A stretch of DNA of 5,372 nucleotides, taken from assembly GCA_025057405.1 (NCBI GenBank), contig JANWXV010000055.1, positions 1-5,372 of the forward strand, in the 5' to 3' direction. The position numbers and the translations under genes were made by a program. Position 1 is the stretch's first letter. Each line of letters opens with the position of its first letter. The notes beneath the pieces were generated by a model, which saw only the letters and a list, made by a program, of their open reading frames with translations, searched no databases and was not told where the DNA came from. Positions 4,848 to 5,372 of this stretch are shown piece by piece. The stretch comes from Candidatus Bipolaricaulota bacterium (GTDB lineage: Bacteria > Bipolaricaulota > Bipolaricaulia > RBG-16-55-9 > DRXL01).

Positions 4848-5372
4848 ATGCAGGCTCTAGAACTCGAAAAAGAGACTACGCCTACAAGCAGCGCCGCTGG
4901 CGTTGTCTGGGACTTGCGCGATCTCTATCAGAATCTGGATGACACGACGCTCTCGCAAGATTTAAGCGAAGCGCTCGCTCAAGCGCAGCGCTTCGAGCAG
5001 CGCTATCGCGGACGGTTGGCCCAAGGGCTATCGGCCCCAGAGCTTTATGAGGCGCTCACGGAGTTGGAGCGCATTTACGAGCAGATGGACAAGCCCGTGC
5101 ACTACGCGCAATTGCTCCACGCCCAAGACACCCAGAACCCGCGCCACGGCGCGCTGTTGCAATCCGTGATGGAACGCAATACCCAAATCCGCCAGCACTT
5201 GCTCTTCTTTGAACTCGAATGGATGGATCTCTCTGACGAAAGAGCGCAAAGATATATCCAAGCCCCGGAGCTAGAGCGCTATCGGCACTATCTGGAGAAA
5301 TCACGGCTCTTCCGACCCCACAAGCTCTCCGAGCCAGAAGAGAAGCTGTTAGACTTGAAAGCGAACACGGGC
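4848..5372 (+). CDS. pepF: Oligoendopeptidase F-family (M3) metallopeptidase, N-terminal part
   Basis: The open frame runs off the window after 175 residues; family members are about 560-610 residues, so the catalytic HExxH zinc site is not visible. The visible part matches the helical N-terminal domain of PepF/M3B proteins: VVWDLRDLYQN (19-29), a YRGRL segment (53-57), a DTQNPRHG segment, the FFELEWMDLSD stretch, and the RYRHYLEKSR...PHKLSEPEEKLLDLKANTG region that precedes the catalytic domain. These enzymes degrade cytosolic oligopeptides. No signal peptide is seen. It has its own extended -10 promoter and strong ribosome binding site, so it is transcriptionally separate from the upstream operon. 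Assignment to the family is firm; the exact subfamily is less so because the catalytic half is missing. Confidence 0.9.
   Translation, partial: MQALELEKETTPTSSAAGVVWDLRDLYQNLDDTTLSQDLSEALAQAQRFEQRYRGRLAQGLSAPELYEALTELERIYEQMDKPVHYAQLLHAQDTQNPRHGALLQSVMERNTQIRQHLLFFELEWMDLSDERAQRYIQAPELERYRHYLEKSRLFRPHKLSEPEEKLLDLKANTG

Overview
The window is bacterial chromosomal DNA of moderately high GC, densely packed and without ribosomal or transfer RNA genes. Its gene types (MiaB methylthiotransferase, Rrf2-type regulator, Mrp ATPase, DUF59 protein, PepF peptidase) are bacterial, but the sequence alone does not let me name a phylum. Start signals are mixed. Two genes have clear Shine-Dalgarno sequences, while miaB appears to have a promoter that places transcription start almost on its ATG, a habit of several deep-branching and Gram-positive lineages.

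Layout. Positions 1-1041 (minus strand) hold most of miaB, cut by the left edge. Positions 1042-1152 are a divergent intergenic region with a promoter facing each way and a 35-bp near-perfect inverted repeat that ends at the base before the regulator's ATG. Positions 1153-4766 (plus strand) look like one four-gene operon with gaps of 3, 5 and 0 bases: an Rrf2-family regulator with three cluster-ligand-type cysteines, the P-loop ATPase Mrp, a stand-alone DUF59 (MIP18/SufT-like) protein, and an unrecognised protein with eight cysteines at its N-terminus. Positions 4767-4847 carry an extended -10 promoter, a 15-bp palindrome and a strong ribosome binding site for pepF, which runs off the right edge.

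The most notable element is a 386-residue intein with a two-motif LAGLIDADG homing endonuclease inside mrp (2263-3420). It splits the PPGTGD motif next to the nucleotide-binding site. Removing it leaves an uninterrupted Mrp of 352 residues.

How the genes fit together: the operon reads as an iron-sulfur cluster module. The regulator probably senses a cluster and controls its own operon through the inverted repeat. Mrp and the DUF59 protein are cluster carriers or assembly factors. The divergently transcribed MiaB is itself a client that needs two [4Fe-4S] clusters. Because Mrp must be protein-spliced through a catalytic cysteine, the pathway may have a post-translational control point. That last step is inference, not something the sequence shows.
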